A program made the translations under genes and the position numbers. The notes under the pieces are model-generated. The model saw only the letters and a program-made list of their open reading frames with translations, was not told the origin of the DNA and ran no database searches. Shown here in pieces: positions 36,897-45,849 of a DNA stretch of 64,000 nucleotides (the stretch's first letter is position 1; each line of letters opens with the position of its first letter). The stretch spans positions 124,001-188,000 of the forward strand of contig NZ_JPXI01000039.1 in NCBI RefSeq assembly GCF_000740675.1, in the 5' to 3' direction. This DNA comes from Massilia sp. BSC265. Lineage in GTDB: Bacteria > Pseudomonadota > Gammaproteobacteria > Burkholderiales > Burkholderiaceae_D.

Positions 36897-37544
36897 TTAC
36901 GCTGCTGGATTCTTCAGACCACGCCCAAGCAAGAAAATTTCAGATGATTTGTCCCGGCTTGCCTTGGGTTTGACCTGCTTGACCGTCTTGAATTCGGTTC
37001 TGAACTTTTCCAGTATCTGAGTAAACCCCATATCTTTGAAGCACTTCACGAGCAATGCCCCGCCCGGCTTCATGTGCATTTGAGAAAACTCAATGGCGAG
37101 GTCAATCAGGTGTTCCATTCGCGCCGCATCCGCGGTCGGAATGCCCGACAGGTTCGGTGCCATGTCGGACAGCACCAGGTCGGCCTTGCGCCCTTGCAGC
37201 AGCGCGTCGAGCTGGCCCAGCACGTCCTCTTCGCGGAAGTCGCCCAGGATGGTCTGGACGTCGGCAATCGGCTCCATCGGCAACATGTCGAGCCCGATGA
37301 TGGTGCCGTGGATGCCGCCGCCGTCCGCGCCGGCCAGCTTGCGCCGGGTGTACTGGGCCCAACTGCCCGGCGTACAGCCGAGGTCGACAATGACCTGGCC
37401 CGGCTTGATCAGCTTTTCGCTTTCGTCGATTTCCTTGAGCTTGTAGGCCGCCCGGGCCCGGTAGCCCTCTTTCTGGGCGAGTTTGACGTACGGGTCGTTA
37501 ATATGGTCGTGCAACCAGTTTTTGTTTAATTTGTTCTTGGCCAT
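36897..37544 (-). CDS. rlmE: 23S rRNA U2552 2'-O-methyltransferase
   Basis: 215 aa. RrmJ/FtsJ family: the N-terminal [21 protein letters not shown]-binding [10 protein letters not shown] and the catalytic K-D-K-E set (Lys in [10 protein letters not shown], Asp in [10 protein letters not shown], Lys in LLVKCFK, Glu in SSEIFLLG). It methylates U2552 in the ribosomal A-loop late in 50S assembly. It is divergent from yhbY with 42 bp between start codons and precedes ftsH, the classic arrangement. Confidence 0.97.
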   Translation of the reverse strand: MAKNKLNKNWLHDHINDPYVKLAQKEGYRARAAYKLKEIDESEKLIKPGQVIVDLGCTPGSWAQYTRRKLAGADGGGIHGTIIGLDMLPMEPIADVQTILGDFREEDVLGQLDALLQGRKADLVLSDMAPNLSGIPTADAARMEHLIDLAIEFSQMHMKPGGALLVKCFKDMGFTQILEKFRTEFKTVKQVKPKASRDKSSEIFLLGRGLKNPAA

Positions 37545-37586
37545 TCGCGTAGAATACTGCTTTTAAAGGTACTTCCAAAAATTATT

Positions 37587-38057
37587 ATGCTTAAACTCAC
37601 TCCGGCCGAGCGCAGCGCCCTGCGCGCCGAGGCCCACGGACTCAACCCAGTCGTCATGATCGGCGAATCCGGCCTGACCGAATCGGTCATGAAGGAAATC
37701 GCTTCCAGCCTGGACGCGCACGGCCTGATCAAGGTGCGCGTGTTCGGCGACGACCGCGAAGCCCGCATCGCCATGTATGAACAGATCTGCGAAGAACTCG
37801 ACGCGGCGCCTGTCCAGCACATCGGCAAGCTGCTGGTGCTCTACCGTCCGAAAAAGGAAGCCGTCAAGGAACGCAGCAGCAAGGCCGGCAAGGGCATGCG
37901 CGAAGTCACCATCGTCAAGGCCAGCGCCAGCGGCACCAAAAAGCCGAGCGTCACCAAGGTCATGCTGAAAGGGAACGAGCGCGTGACGGCGGGCGGCAAC
38001 ATCAAGCGGGCCAAGCCGCGCCAGGCTTCCACCAAGAAGAATGCACTGAATAAGTGA
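37587..38057 (+). CDS. yhbY: CRM-domain RNA-binding protein YhbY
   Basis: 156 aa. The first 100 residues form a CRS1/YhbY (CRM) domain: LTPAERSALRAEAHGLNPVV, the GxxG loop GESGLTESV and KVRVFGDDREAR, ending LVLYRPKKE. A basic 50-residue tail rich in Lys/Ser follows, longer than in E. coli YhbY (about 97 aa). It associates with pre-50S particles. It is divergent from rlmE, another 50S factor. A strong terminator follows. Confidence 0.95.
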   Translation: MLKLTPAERSALRAEAHGLNPVVMIGESGLTESVMKEIASSLDAHGLIKVRVFGDDREARIAMYEQICEELDAAPVQHIGKLLVLYRPKKEAVKERSSKAGKGMREVTIVKASASGTKKPSVTKVMLKGNERVTAGGNIKRAKPRQASTKKNALNK

Positions 38058-38074
38058 TGCGGGCCGCGCAAGGC

Positions 38075-38101
38075 AAAACCGGGGCAACCCGGTTTTTTTT
38101 C
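38075..38101 (+). terminator. Rho-independent terminator after yhbY
   Basis: Stem AAAACCGGG (38075-38083) with CCCGGTTTT (38088-38096), GCAA loop, and an uninterrupted T-run to 38100. Confidence 0.95.
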
Positions 38102-38126
38102 GCCCGTCGTCATGGTCGTGGACGGA

Positions 38127-38621
38127 TTAGCGGCTCTTGAGCACCAGCAGCGCCGCCAGCACGCTTTCGATGACGTGGAACAACTGCGACACGCCATGCA
38201 TGACCGCAAACTGGGTCCAGTACGGCGACGCCCTCACCCCGTCTGGCCCGGCCAGTTCGCGCATCTGCGCCATGGCCGGCTGCAGCCCGGACCACATCAC
38301 CAGCGCACAGGCCAGCATCGCCAGCACCAGCAGGTTCAGGGAGCGCCGGCGCCCGGTATCGAGGTCCGGCGACAGCCGCACCAGCAGCAGTATCGCGGCT
38401 GCGCAGGCAAGCGATACCCAGCCCAGGCGGTCCAGGAGGCCGGCAACCACGTCGCCCGCCACCGTGCTGGGCACGGCCGCGAACACCGCGGGCGCCGCGA
38501 TGTAGCCGAGGGCCCAGAGCGCTCCCGCCCACAGTACCGCCACCAGCAGCCGGGCAGCGGCCAGGCGCCTGCCGGCCGGGCCCACGGATCGCGGCAGGTC
38601 GGCAGTGCGGGGGTCCGGCAT
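38127..38621 (-). CDS. DUF4149 membrane protein
   Basis: 164 aa with four predicted transmembrane segments (LLVAVLWAGALWALGYIAAP; WVSLACAAAILLLVRL; LLVLAMLACALVMWSGLQP; C-terminal HVIESVLAALLVLKS). It starts in a 1-base overlap with the greA stop (TGATG), so it is translationally coupled to greA, an arrangement common in Betaproteobacteria. Function unknown. A C-terminal Ser-Arg follows the last helix directly. Confidence 0.88.
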   Translation of the reverse strand: MPDPRTADLPRSVGPAGRRLAAARLLVAVLWAGALWALGYIAAPAVFAAVPSTVAGDVVAGLLDRLGWVSLACAAAILLLVRLSPDLDTGRRRSLNLLVLAMLACALVMWSGLQPAMAQMRELAGPDGVRASPYWTQFAVMHGVSQLFHVIESVLAALLVLKSR

Positions 38622-39100
38622 CAGACGTAGCGGACTTCGAGGATTTCGTATTCGCGCGGACCCGACGGGGCCTGCACTTCCACCACGTCGCCGGCGTACT
38701 TGCCGATCAGGGCGCGGGCGATCGGAGAGGTCACCGACACCTTGTTCAGCTTGATGTCGGCTTCGTCGATGCCGACGATCTGGTAGCTCACCTTCTGGCC
38801 GCTTTCCAGGTCTTCCAGGTCGACGGTCGAGGCGAAGACGACGCGGCCTTCCGCATCCAGCGTGGCCGGATCGATGATCTGGGCGGCGCTCAGCTTGCCC
38901 TCGAGCTCCGCGATGCGGCCTTCGATGAAGGCCTGGCGCTCCTTGGCGGCATCGTATTCGGCATTTTCGGACAGGTCGCCGTGCGAGCGCGCTTCAGCGA
39001 TCGCGTCGATCACGCTACGGCGCTCCTTGGTCTTGAGCTGGTGCAGCTCTTCCTTCAGGAGTTCGGCGCCGTATTTGGTCAGTGGTACGGTAGTGTTCAT
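38621..39100 (-). CDS. greA: Transcription elongation factor GreA
   Basis: 159 aa, normal length. The N-terminal coiled coil has the acidic tip ([20 protein letters not shown]) that reaches into the RNA polymerase secondary channel; the C-terminal FKBP-like domain ends [20 protein letters not shown]. It rescues backtracked RNA polymerase by stimulating transcript cleavage. It precedes the DUF4149 gene and lies about 100 bp downstream of carB on the same strand. Confidence 0.98.
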   Translation of the reverse strand: MNTTVPLTKYGAELLKEELHQLKTKERRSVIDAIAEARSHGDLSENAEYDAAKERQAFIEGRIAELEGKLSAAQIIDPATLDAEGRVVFASTVDLEDLESGQKVSYQIVGIDEADIKLNKVSVTSPIARALIGKYAGDVVEVQAPSGPREYEILEVRYV

Positions 39101-39203
39101 GTCGCTCTACGTTGTTTCGTGATAAGGACGTACCAAGTGAAAACCACAGAGGCGCGCGACGCTAGCCGCGCGAGCTCTGTGGTCAAGAGGTACTACTTGC
39201 TGC

Positions 39204-42200
39204 TTAGTTTAAGGTTTTATGGAGACCTTGTAAATCGTAGACGCGCAGCTCGTCCAGGTGGCGCATGCCCTCGATCGCGGCTTCCGCGCCGGCGATGGTC
39301 GTGTAGGTAACCACGCGCGACTGCAGGGCCGAGGTACGGATGGTGCGCGAGTCGTTGATCGCCGAACGCTTCTCTTCCACCGTGTTGACCACCATGACGA
39401 TTTCGCGGTTCTTGATCATGTCGACCACGTGCGGACGGCCTTCCAGCACCTTGTTCACCTGGCGTACCGGGATGCCGGCTGCTTCGATGACGGCGGCGGT
39501 GCCCTTGGTCGCCACCAGCGAGAAGCCCAACGCCACCAGTTCGCGCGCCACGGAGACGGCGCGCGGCTTGTCAGCGCCCTTCACCGACAGGAACACCGTG
39601 CCCTTGGTCGGCAGGTTGATGCCGGCCGCCAGCTGCGACTTCACGAAGGCTTCGCCGAAGGTCTCGCCCACGCCCATCACTTCGCCGGTCGACTTCATTT
39701 CCGGTCCGAGGATGGTGTCGACGCCCGGGAACTTCACGAACGGGAACACCACTTCCTTGACGCTGTAGAACGGCGGCGTCACCTCCTTCGTGATGCCCTG
39801 CTGGGCCAGGGTCTGGCCTACCATGCAGCGTGCGGCGATCTTGGCCAGCTGCAGGCCTGTTGCCTTCGAGACGAAGGGCACGGTACGCGAGGCACGCGGA
39901 TTCACTTCCAGCACAAACACGGTGTCGACCGTCTTGCCGTCGACTTCCGACTGCTGGATGGCGAACTGCACGTTCATCAGGCCGACCACGTTCAGGGCCT
40001 TGGCCATCAGAGAGGTCTGGTGCTTCAGTTCGGCGATGGTCGCCGCGGACAGCGAGTACGGCGGCAGCGAGCAGGCGGAGTCGCCCGAGTGCACGCCGGC
40101 CTGTTCGATGTGTTCCATCACGCCGCCGATGAAGGTGGCTTCGCCGTCCGAGATGCAGTCGACGTCGACTTCGATGGCGTCGTTCAGGAAGCGGTCCAGC
40201 AGCACCGGCGAGTCGTTCGAGACCTTGACCGCTTCGCGCATGTAGCGCTCCAGGTCACGCTGTTCGTGGACGATCTCCATCGCGCGGCCGCCCAGCACGT
40301 AGGACGGACGCACCACCAGCGGATAGCCGATTTCGTCGGCCAGCGCCAGGGCGTCGGCTTCGGTGCGCGCGGTGCGGTTCGGCGGCTGGCGCAGGCCGAG
40401 CTTCTGCAGCAGCTGCTGGAAGCGCTCGCGGTCTTCGGCCGCATCGATCATGTCCGGCGAGGTGCCGATGATCGGCACGCCATTGGCTTCGAGGTCGAGC
40501 GCGAGCTTGAGCGGGGTCTGGCCGCCGTACTGGACGATCACGCCTTCCGGCTTTTCCAGGTCGACGATTTCCAGCACGTCTTCCAGCGTCAGCGACTCGA
40601 AATACAGGCGGTCCGAGGTATCGTAGTCGGTCGACACGGTCTCGGGGTTGCAGTTGACCATGATGGTCTCGTAGCCGTCTTCGCGCATGGCGAGGGCCGC
40701 GTGCACGCAGCAGTAGTCGAATTCGATACCCTGGCCGATGCGGTTCGGGCCACCGCCCAGCACCATGATCTTCTTCTTGTCGGTCGGGTTGGACTCGCAC
40801 TCCTCGTCGTAGGTCGAGTACATATAGGCCGTGTTGGTCGCGAACTCGGCGGCGCAGGTGTCGACGCGCTTGTAGACCGGACGAATGCCCAACTCGTGGC
40901 GGCGGGCGCGCACTGCCTGCGGCGTGGTCTGCATCAGGAAGGCCAGGCGGCGGTCCGAGAAGCCCTTCTGCTTCAGCTTGTACAGCGTCGGCTTGTCGAG
41001 GTTCTCCAGCTTCTGATGATCCAGCCACAGCTCGATGTCGACGATCTCCTTGATCTGCACCAGGAACCACGGATCGATCTTGGTCAGGTTGTGCACTTCT
41101 TCCAGGGTGAAGCCCTGGGCGAACGCATCGCCCACGTACCAGATGCGCTCCGGGCCCGGCTCGCCGAGTTCCTCTTCGATCTTCTCGCGGTCGCGGGTCT
41201 TCTCGTTCAGGCCGTCCACGCCCACTTCCAGGCCGCGCAGGGCCTTCTGGAAGGATTCCTGGAAGGTACGGCCCATGGCCATCACCTCGCCCACCGACTT
41301 CATCTGGGTGGTCAGGTGCTTGTCCGCGGTCGGGAATTTCTCGAAGGTGAAGCGCGGGATCTTGGTGACGACGTAGTCGATCGACGGCTCGAACGAAGCC
41401 GGGGTCGCGCCGCCGGTGATCTCGTTGCGCAGTTCATCCAGCGTGAAGCCCACGGCCAGCTTGGCCGCCACCTTCGCGATCGGGAAGCCGGTCGCTTTCG
41501 AGGCCAGCGCCGAGGAACGCGATACGCGCGGGTTCATCTCGATGACGATCATGCGGCCGTCCTTCGGGTTGATCGCGAACTGCACGTTCGAGCCGCCGGT
41601 GTCGACGCCGATCTCGCGCAGCACGTTGATCGAGGCGTTGCGCATGATCTGGTATTCCTTGTCGGTCAGCGTCTGCGCCGGCGCGACGGTGATCGAGTCG
41701 CCGGTATGGACGCCCATCGGATCCAGGTTCTCGATCGAGCAGATGATGATGCAGTTGTCCTTCTTGTCGCGGACGACTTCCATCTCGTACTCTTTCCAGC
41801 CGAGGAGCGACTCTTCGATCAAGAGTTCGCTGGTCGGCGAAGCCTCGAGGCCGCGCTTGCAGATCTGCTCGAACTCTTCCTCGTTGTAGGCGATGCCGCC
41901 ACCGCTGCCGCCCATGGTGAAGGACGGACGGATGATGGTCGGGAAGCCCAGTTCGCGCTGCACGCTCCATGCTTCTTCCATCGAGTGGGCGATGCCCGAG
42001 CGCGCCGAACCGAGGCCGATCTTGGTCATCGCGTCCTTGAACTTGGCGCGGTCTTCGGCCTTGTCGATCGCTTCCGGGGTCGCGCCGATCAGCTCGACCT
42101 TGTACTTCTCGAGCACGCCGTTGTGGTGCAGGTCGAGCGCGCAGTTCAGCGCGGTCTGGCCGCCCATGGTCGGCAGGATCGCGTCCGGGCGCTCCTTGTC

Positions 42201-42434
42201 GATGATGCGCTCGACGACCTTCCAGGTGATCGGCTCGATGTAGGTGACGTCCGCCGTTTCCGGGTCGGTCATGATGGTCGCCGGGTTCGAGTTGACCAGG
42301 ATGACCTTGTAGCCTTCTTCACGCAGGGCCTTGCAGGCCTGGGCGCCCGAGTAGTCGAATTCGACCGCCTGGCCGATGACGATGGGGCCTGCCCCGATGA
42401 TCAGAATGCTTTTGATATCACTACGTTTTGGCAT
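39204..42434 (-). CDS. carB: Carbamoyl-phosphate synthase large subunit
   Basis: 1076 aa, full length. Two homologous ATP-grasp halves are visible ([19 protein letters not shown] near the N-terminus; [19 protein letters not shown] near residue 560), each with a carboxyphosphate or carbamate-kinase ATP site ([26 protein letters not shown]), then an allosteric MGS-like C-terminal domain ([18 protein letters not shown]). It makes carbamoyl phosphate from bicarbonate, ATP and the ammonia delivered by CarA, for arginine and pyrimidine synthesis. The start codon abuts the carA stop with no intervening base. Confidence 0.98.
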   Translation of the reverse strand: MPKRSDIKSILIIGAGPIVIGQAVEFDYSGAQACKALREEGYKVILVNSNPATIMTDPETADVTYIEPITWKVVERIIDKERPDAILPTMGGQTALNCALDLHHNGVLEKYKVELIGATPEAIDKAEDRAKFKDAMTKIGLGSARSGIAHSMEEAWSVQRELGFPTIIRPSFTMGGSGGGIAYNEEEFEQICKRGLEASPTSELLIEESLLGWKEYEMEVVRDKKDNCIIICSIENLDPMGVHTGDSITVAPAQTLTDKEYQIMRNASINVLREIGVDTGGSNVQFAINPKDGRMIVIEMNPRVSRSSALASKATGFPIAKVAAKLAVGFTLDELRNEITGGATPASFEPSIDYVVTKIPRFTFEKFPTADKHLTTQMKSVGEVMAMGRTFQESFQKALRGLEVGVDGLNEKTRDREKIEEELGEPGPERIWYVGDAFAQGFTLEEVHNLTKIDPWFLVQIKEIVDIELWLDHQKLENLDKPTLYKLKQKGFSDRRLAFLMQTTPQAVRARRHELGIRPVYKRVDTCAAEFATNTAYMYSTYDEECESNPTDKKKIMVLGGGPNRIGQGIEFDYCCVHAALAMREDGYETIMVNCNPETVSTDYDTSDRLYFESLTLEDVLEIVDLEKPEGVIVQYGGQTPLKLALDLEANGVPIIGTSPDMIDAAEDRERFQQLLQKLGLRQPPNRTARTEADALALADEIGYPLVVRPSYVLGGRAMEIVHEQRDLERYMREAVKVSNDSPVLLDRFLNDAIEVDVDCISDGEATFIGGVMEHIEQAGVHSGDSACSLPPYSLSAATIAELKHQTSLMAKALNVVGLMNVQFAIQQSEVDGKTVDTVFVLEVNPRASRTVPFVSKATGLQLAKIAARCMVGQTLAQQGITKEVTPPFYSVKEVVFPFVKFPGVDTILGPEMKSTGEVMGVGETFGEAFVKSQLAAGINLPTKGTVFLSVKGADKPRAVSVARELVALGFSLVATKGTAAVIEAAGIPVRQVNKVLEGRPHVVDMIKNREIVMVVNTVEEKRSAINDSRTIRTSALQSRVVTYTTIAGAEAAIEGMRHLDELRVYDLQGLHKTLN

Positions 42435-43598
42435 TTATTTCTTCTCCGCGGCTTGCATCAGGCCGATGAAACGGTCAAACAGGTAGGCGACGTCGGTCGG
42501 GCCTGGCGAAGCTTCCGGGTGGCCCTGGAAGCAGAAAGCAGGTTTGTCGGTACGCTCGAAGCCCTGCAGCGAACCGTCGAACAACGACACGTGGGTGACG
42601 CGGCAGTTGGCCGGCAGGGTCTCCGGGTCGACCGCGAAACCGTGGTTCTGCGAGGTGATCAAGACCTTCTTCGAATCGAGGTCCTGCACCGGGTGGTTGG
42701 CGCCATGGTGGCCGAACTTCATCTTCATGGTCTTGGCGCCGGATGCCAGCGCCATGATCTGGTGGCCGAGGCAGATGCCGAAGGTCGGGATGCCCTTCTC
42801 GATCAGCTCCCTGCTTGCCTTGATGGCGTAGTCGCATGGCTCCGGGTCGCCAGGACCGTTGGCCAGGAAGATGCCGTCAGGATTCAGCGCCAGCGCGTCC
42901 TCAGCCGTCGCTTGCGCCGGCAGCACGGTCACCTTGCAGCCGCGCTCGGCCAGCATGCGCAGGATGTTGCGCTTGACGCCGTAGTCGAAGGCGACCACGT
43001 GGTATTTCGGATCGTCCTGCCTGCCGAAGCCCTGGCCGAGCTTCCACTCGGTTTCGGTGAACACGTAGGGCTCCTTGACCGACACGACCTTGGCCAGGTC
43101 CATGCCTGCCAGGCCCGGGAACGAGCGCGCCAGTTCCAGCGCCTGCGTCTCGAGCGGCTCCTTGCCCTGGACACCGGTAAGGATGGCGCCTGCCTGCGCG
43201 CCCTTCTCGCGCAGGATGCGGGTCAGCTTGCGGGTGTCGATGCCGGCGATGGCGACCACGTTTTCTTGCTTCAGGTAGTCCGACAGCGACTGGGTGGAAC
43301 GGAAATTCGATGCCAGCAGCGGCAGGTCACGGATGATCAGGCCGGCGGCGTGGACCTTGGAGGCCTCGACGTCGGCCGGGTTGACGCCGTAGTTGCCGAT
43401 GTGCGGGTACGTCAGGGTGACGATCTGACGCGAGTAGCTGGGGTCGGTGAGGATTTCCTGGTAGCCGGTAATCGCGGTGTTGAACACCACTTCGCCGGTC
43501 GTGTGACCGGTGGCACCAATGGAATATCCTTTGAAAATCGTTCCGTCAGCGAGGGCCAGGATGGCTGGGACGGCTGGGCCAGAAAAAAATGGCGGCAA
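42435..43598 (-). CDS. carA: Carbamoyl-phosphate synthase small subunit
   Basis: 387 aa. The start is a TTG at 43598, supported by GGGAG 6 bp upstream and by alignment to the usual N-terminus ([19 protein letters not shown]). The N-terminal small-chain domain has [17 protein letters not shown]; the class I glutamine amidotransferase domain has the nucleophile [10 protein letters not shown] and the His/Glu pair [12 protein letters not shown]. It hydrolyses glutamine and passes ammonia to CarB. The operon is carA-carB, with a 5' leader of roughly 150 bases. Confidence 0.97.
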   Translation of the reverse strand: MPPFFSGPAVPAILALADGTIFKGYSIGATGHTTGEVVFNTAITGYQEILTDPSYSRQIVTLTYPHIGNYGVNPADVEASKVHAAGLIIRDLPLLASNFRSTQSLSDYLKQENVVAIAGIDTRKLTRILREKGAQAGAILTGVQGKEPLETQALELARSFPGLAGMDLAKVVSVKEPYVFTETEWKLGQGFGRQDDPKYHVVAFDYGVKRNILRMLAERGCKVTVLPAQATAEDALALNPDGIFLANGPGDPEPCDYAIKASRELIEKGIPTFGICLGHQIMALASGAKTMKMKFGHHGANHPVQDLDSKKVLITSQNHGFAVDPETLPANCRVTHVSLFDGSLQGFERTDKPAFCFQGHPEASPGPTDVAYLFDRFIGLMQAAEKK

Positions 43599-43618
43599 GG
43601 GTAACTCCCAATAAAGTT
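43599..43618 (-). promoter_or_regulatory. Hairpin over the carA ribosome-binding site
   Basis: In the leader just before the TTG start, GGTAAC (43618-43613) and GTTACC (43602-43597) form a perfect 6-bp stem. Its loop and 3' arm contain the GGGAG Shine-Dalgarno sequence, and the arm touches the start codon. The fold could modulate initiation. Confidence 0.35.
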
Positions 43619-43752
43619 ACCGTAGCTGCGCCACGTCAGACCGACATCCAACCTAGCCGGGCGGAGTGCTGCTTGCCGGTAGCTGGACATCTAGTTGAAT
43701 GAGGGATGGTGGATAGGCGCTACGGCAAATGTGTGAATGGTTAAACTTCCGA

Positions 43753-43782
43753 ATTATAGCGCGGAATGGACCTATTCGGCAA
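43753..43782 (-). promoter_or_regulatory. Sigma-70 promoter of carAB
   Basis: Minus-strand -35 TTGCCG (43782-43777), 18-bp spacer, perfect -10 TATAAT (43758-43753). Transcription would start near 43746, giving a leader of about 148 bases before the TTG start. Confidence 0.65.
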
Positions 43783-43876
43783 TGCAGCAATTCTACAAAA
43801 GTGGCGCTGATTTTGCCCAAACGTGCGTGAAAGCGGCGCGCAAACCGGTGTTTTGCTGCTTTTGCGAAATAAAGAA

Positions 43877-44073
43877 AAGGCGCCCTCAGGCCAATGCCTG
43901 TCAGTTAGGAAGAACTGTAGGGTGGGCGGATTCCCCGCCCACGCGGTGATAGTTAAGATACGAAAAATCGTACGGGCTGCAGTACTGTGATTTGACCGCG
44001 TGGGCGGGAGACCCGCCCACCCTACGGATGAGCGGCGCCTCTCAAGTGACCGGCATTGGCCCGCAGGCGCCTT
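43877..44073. repeat. Nested palindromic REPIN/MITE-like element, about 197 bp
   Basis: Imperfect 27-bp terminal inverted repeats (43877-43903 and 44047-44073, about five mismatches) enclose two GC-rich palindromes in opposite orientation: 43917-43946 (GTAGGGTGGGCGG, short loop, then its near complement) and 43996-44024. Between them is an AT-rich centre with a small perfect hairpin (TACGA, AAAA, TCGTA). The whole folds back on itself. The GTAGGGTGGGCGG palindrome is of the kind spread many times through Oxalobacteraceae genomes. It lies between carA and the GlcG-like gene; no transposase is present. Confidence 0.7.
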
Positions 44074-44102
44074 GCATGACAGCGAGGTGACAAACTCGGC
44101 TG

Positions 44103-44513
44103 TTATTCGCCGATCAGGGCCGCAATGCCGGCCTTGGCGATCTGCGCGTCCTCGTTCGACTTCACACCAGAGACCCCGACCGCGCCGATGACGTGGCCGT
44201 CGACGATCACCGGCACCCCACCTTCCAGCATGCCTTCGAGCTCCGGCGCCGACAGGAAAGACACGCGGCCGTTGTTGATCACGTCCTCGTACACCTTCGA
44301 TTCGCGGCGGCCGAGAGCGGCGGTCTTGGCCTTGGCCGGGGCGATGTAGGCGGACGTGGCTGCTGCGCCGTCGAGGCGCTGGTACCACAGCAGGTGGCCG
44401 CCGTCGTCCACGATGGCGAAGGACACGGCCCAGTTGTTACGCAGCGCTTCGGCTTCGGCGCCCGCGGCGATCTTCTTGACGTCTTCGAGGGTGAGGTAAG
44501 GCTTCGTCTTCAT
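44103..44513 (-). CDS. GlcG/HbpS family protein
   Basis: 136 aa. The ATG at 44513 gives a 6-bp spacing to AAGGA; an adjacent ATG (44516) is possible, and the longer frame overlapping the patatin gene is rejected. Family features: LTLEDVKKIAAGAEAEALRN, VSFAIVDDGGHLLWYQRLDG, GGVPVIVDGHVIGAVGVSG and a C-terminal helix. HbpS-type members bind haem or act as small extracellular sensors; others lie with glycolate genes. No signal peptide is present. It is 10 bp from the patatin gene on the same strand and probably cotranscribed. Confidence 0.88.
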   Translation of the reverse strand: MKTKPYLTLEDVKKIAAGAEAEALRNNWAVSFAIVDDGGHLLWYQRLDGAAATSAYIAPAKAKTAALGRRESKVYEDVINNGRVSFLSAPELEGMLEGGVPVIVDGHVIGAVGVSGVKSNEDAQIAKAGIAALIGE

Positions 44514-44523
44514 CATGGTTCCT

Positions 44524-45441
44524 TTATTGTCCTTGCTGCTTGGCCTTGAGCCTGGCCTTGATCTGGGGCATGACGGCGGCAGCCGCCTGCTCGCCGGCGA
44601 GGATCGCCAGGTTGCGGTTACTGAAATCGGCGCTCCCCATGTTACCAAGGTTCGGCGTGATGACGATGTCGGCCTCCTTCAACTCGAAGTGGTTGAGGCG
44701 CTGCCCCATGATGCTAAAGGTCTGCATCAGCACGTCGAGCGAGCTGGCGGTGGCCGCGCCTTCGGTGGCGCTGGAAATATTCACTGCAATGATGAACTCG
44801 GCGCCCATCTCCTTGGTGAACTTGACCGGCACCGGCGCGACGAGGCCGCCGTCGACATAGGTGTTGGCCCCGATCTTCACCGGCTGGAATACGCTCGGCA
44901 CCGCGGAGGACGCGCGTACGGCCATGCCGGTATTGCCCTTGTTGAAGAGGATCGGCTGGCCGGTCTTGAGGTCGGTGGCAACGGCGCCGAAGCGGATCTT
45001 CAGGCGCTCCATCGGCACGTTATTGACCGCCTTGTTGACGTAGTTCTGCAGCGCCTCCCCCTTGAGCACCCCGGTGGACTTGCCGAACAGCGGCAGCGCC
45101 CAGTCGGAGATCGTGGCCTCGTCCATGGCCAGCGCGGTCTTCTGCAGCGCGAAGCCGTTCAGGCCGGAGGCATACAGCGAGCCGACTACCGAGCCGGCGC
45201 TGGTGCCGACCACGATCTCGGGAACGATTCCCTGGGCTTCCAGGGCCTTGATGACGCCGATGTGGGCGAAGCCGCGCGCGGCGCCACCGCCGAGGGCGAG
45301 GCCGATTCTCACCTTGCGCGGCGGCGGGGGCGGTGTCACCTGCTGGGCGGCGGGGGTGGCGGGGGGCTGGGTCGGGGTGCTGCCGCAGGCGGTGAGCAAC
45401 AACGCGGCGCAGGCAATCAGGGAGCTACGACGAGAGAACAT
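44524..45441 (-). CDS. Patatin-like phospholipase lipoprotein (RssA-like)
   Basis: 305 aa. A lipoprotein signal with lipobox LLTAC is followed by a Pro/Thr-rich linker. The patatin domain has the oxyanion loop GLALGGGAARGFAHIG, the nucleophile elbow GTSAGS and the catalytic Asp in YVDGGLVAPVP, so the Ser-Asp dyad is intact. It probably hydrolyses phospholipids or acyl esters on the periplasmic side. Members of this lipoprotein subgroup are common in Betaproteobacteria. It is followed on the same strand by the GlcG-like gene. Confidence 0.92.
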   Translation of the reverse strand: MFSRRSSLIACAALLLTACGSTPTQPPATPAAQQVTPPPPPRKVRIGLALGGGAARGFAHIGVIKALEAQGIVPEIVVGTSAGSVVGSLYASGLNGFALQKTALAMDEATISDWALPLFGKSTGVLKGEALQNYVNKAVNNVPMERLKIRFGAVATDLKTGQPILFNKGNTGMAVRASSAVPSVFQPVKIGANTYVDGGLVAPVPVKFTKEMGAEFIIAVNISSATEGAATASSLDVLMQTFSIMGQRLNHFELKEADIVITPNLGNMGSADFSNRNLAILAGEQAAAAVMPQIKARLKAKQQGQ

Positions 45442-45573
45442 ATGGGGTGCCGAAAAGAACGAGGCACGATTGTAACCTGACTCGTCGGCTGATCGCTCGG
45501 CATGCCTAGGCCGGAGAACGGCAGCAAGGAGCCTATCGACGATCCCGGCACTCTTCTTCAGGAAGACGTGGAA

Positions 45574-45849
45574 CTAGGGAAGCCGGTGCCCATAGAGGAA
45601 GGTGAGATCGGTGACATGCAAATGCGCATAGACGTCTCTCAGCTGTTCGACAAACGGCAACGCCTCCTCGGCATGATTCGACGATGTCAGCGCGGTCGGA
45701 AGGCTCGTAATGATCGTTACGGCGGACATCTCCCGAGACACCGCGTTCAGGGCGCGGGCACGTTCAGCCCACGCAAGACCCTGCTCGACCTTATCAGCCA
45801 TGATCAAGCTGGTAACAGCCAACTTCAGCGCGATCCCCCACCTAGGCAT
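45574..45849 (-). CDS. Uncharacterised 91-aa frame coupled to phoR; possibly a gene remnant
   Basis: ATG at 45849 overlaps the phoR stop (TGATG), so it could be translated by coupling. The protein (MPRWGIALKLAVTSLIM...) has a helical, TPR-like appearance (EQGLAWAERARALNAVSREM; AEEALPFVEQLRDVYAHLHV) but is too short for a full repeat domain and ends LYGHRLP. Base composition is visibly less GC-rich than in neighbouring genes. It may be the remaining piece of a larger decayed protein. The 130 bp between it and the divergent-side patatin start hold nothing recognisable. Confidence 0.35.
   Translation of the reverse strand: MPRWGIALKLAVTSLIMADKVEQGLAWAERARALNAVSREMSAVTIITSLPTALTSSNHAEEALPFVEQLRDVYAHLHVTDLTFLYGHRLP

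Noticed and set aside
39258-43604. A 1448-codon open frame antisense to carAB
   Set aside because: It mirrors carB and carA on the other strand, with His/Arg/Gly/Val-biased sequence and no domain; high GC makes such long shadow frames common.
43741-43949. A 70-codon plus-strand frame upstream of carA
   Set aside because: It runs through the car promoter and into the palindromic repeat and has no Shine-Dalgarno sequence.
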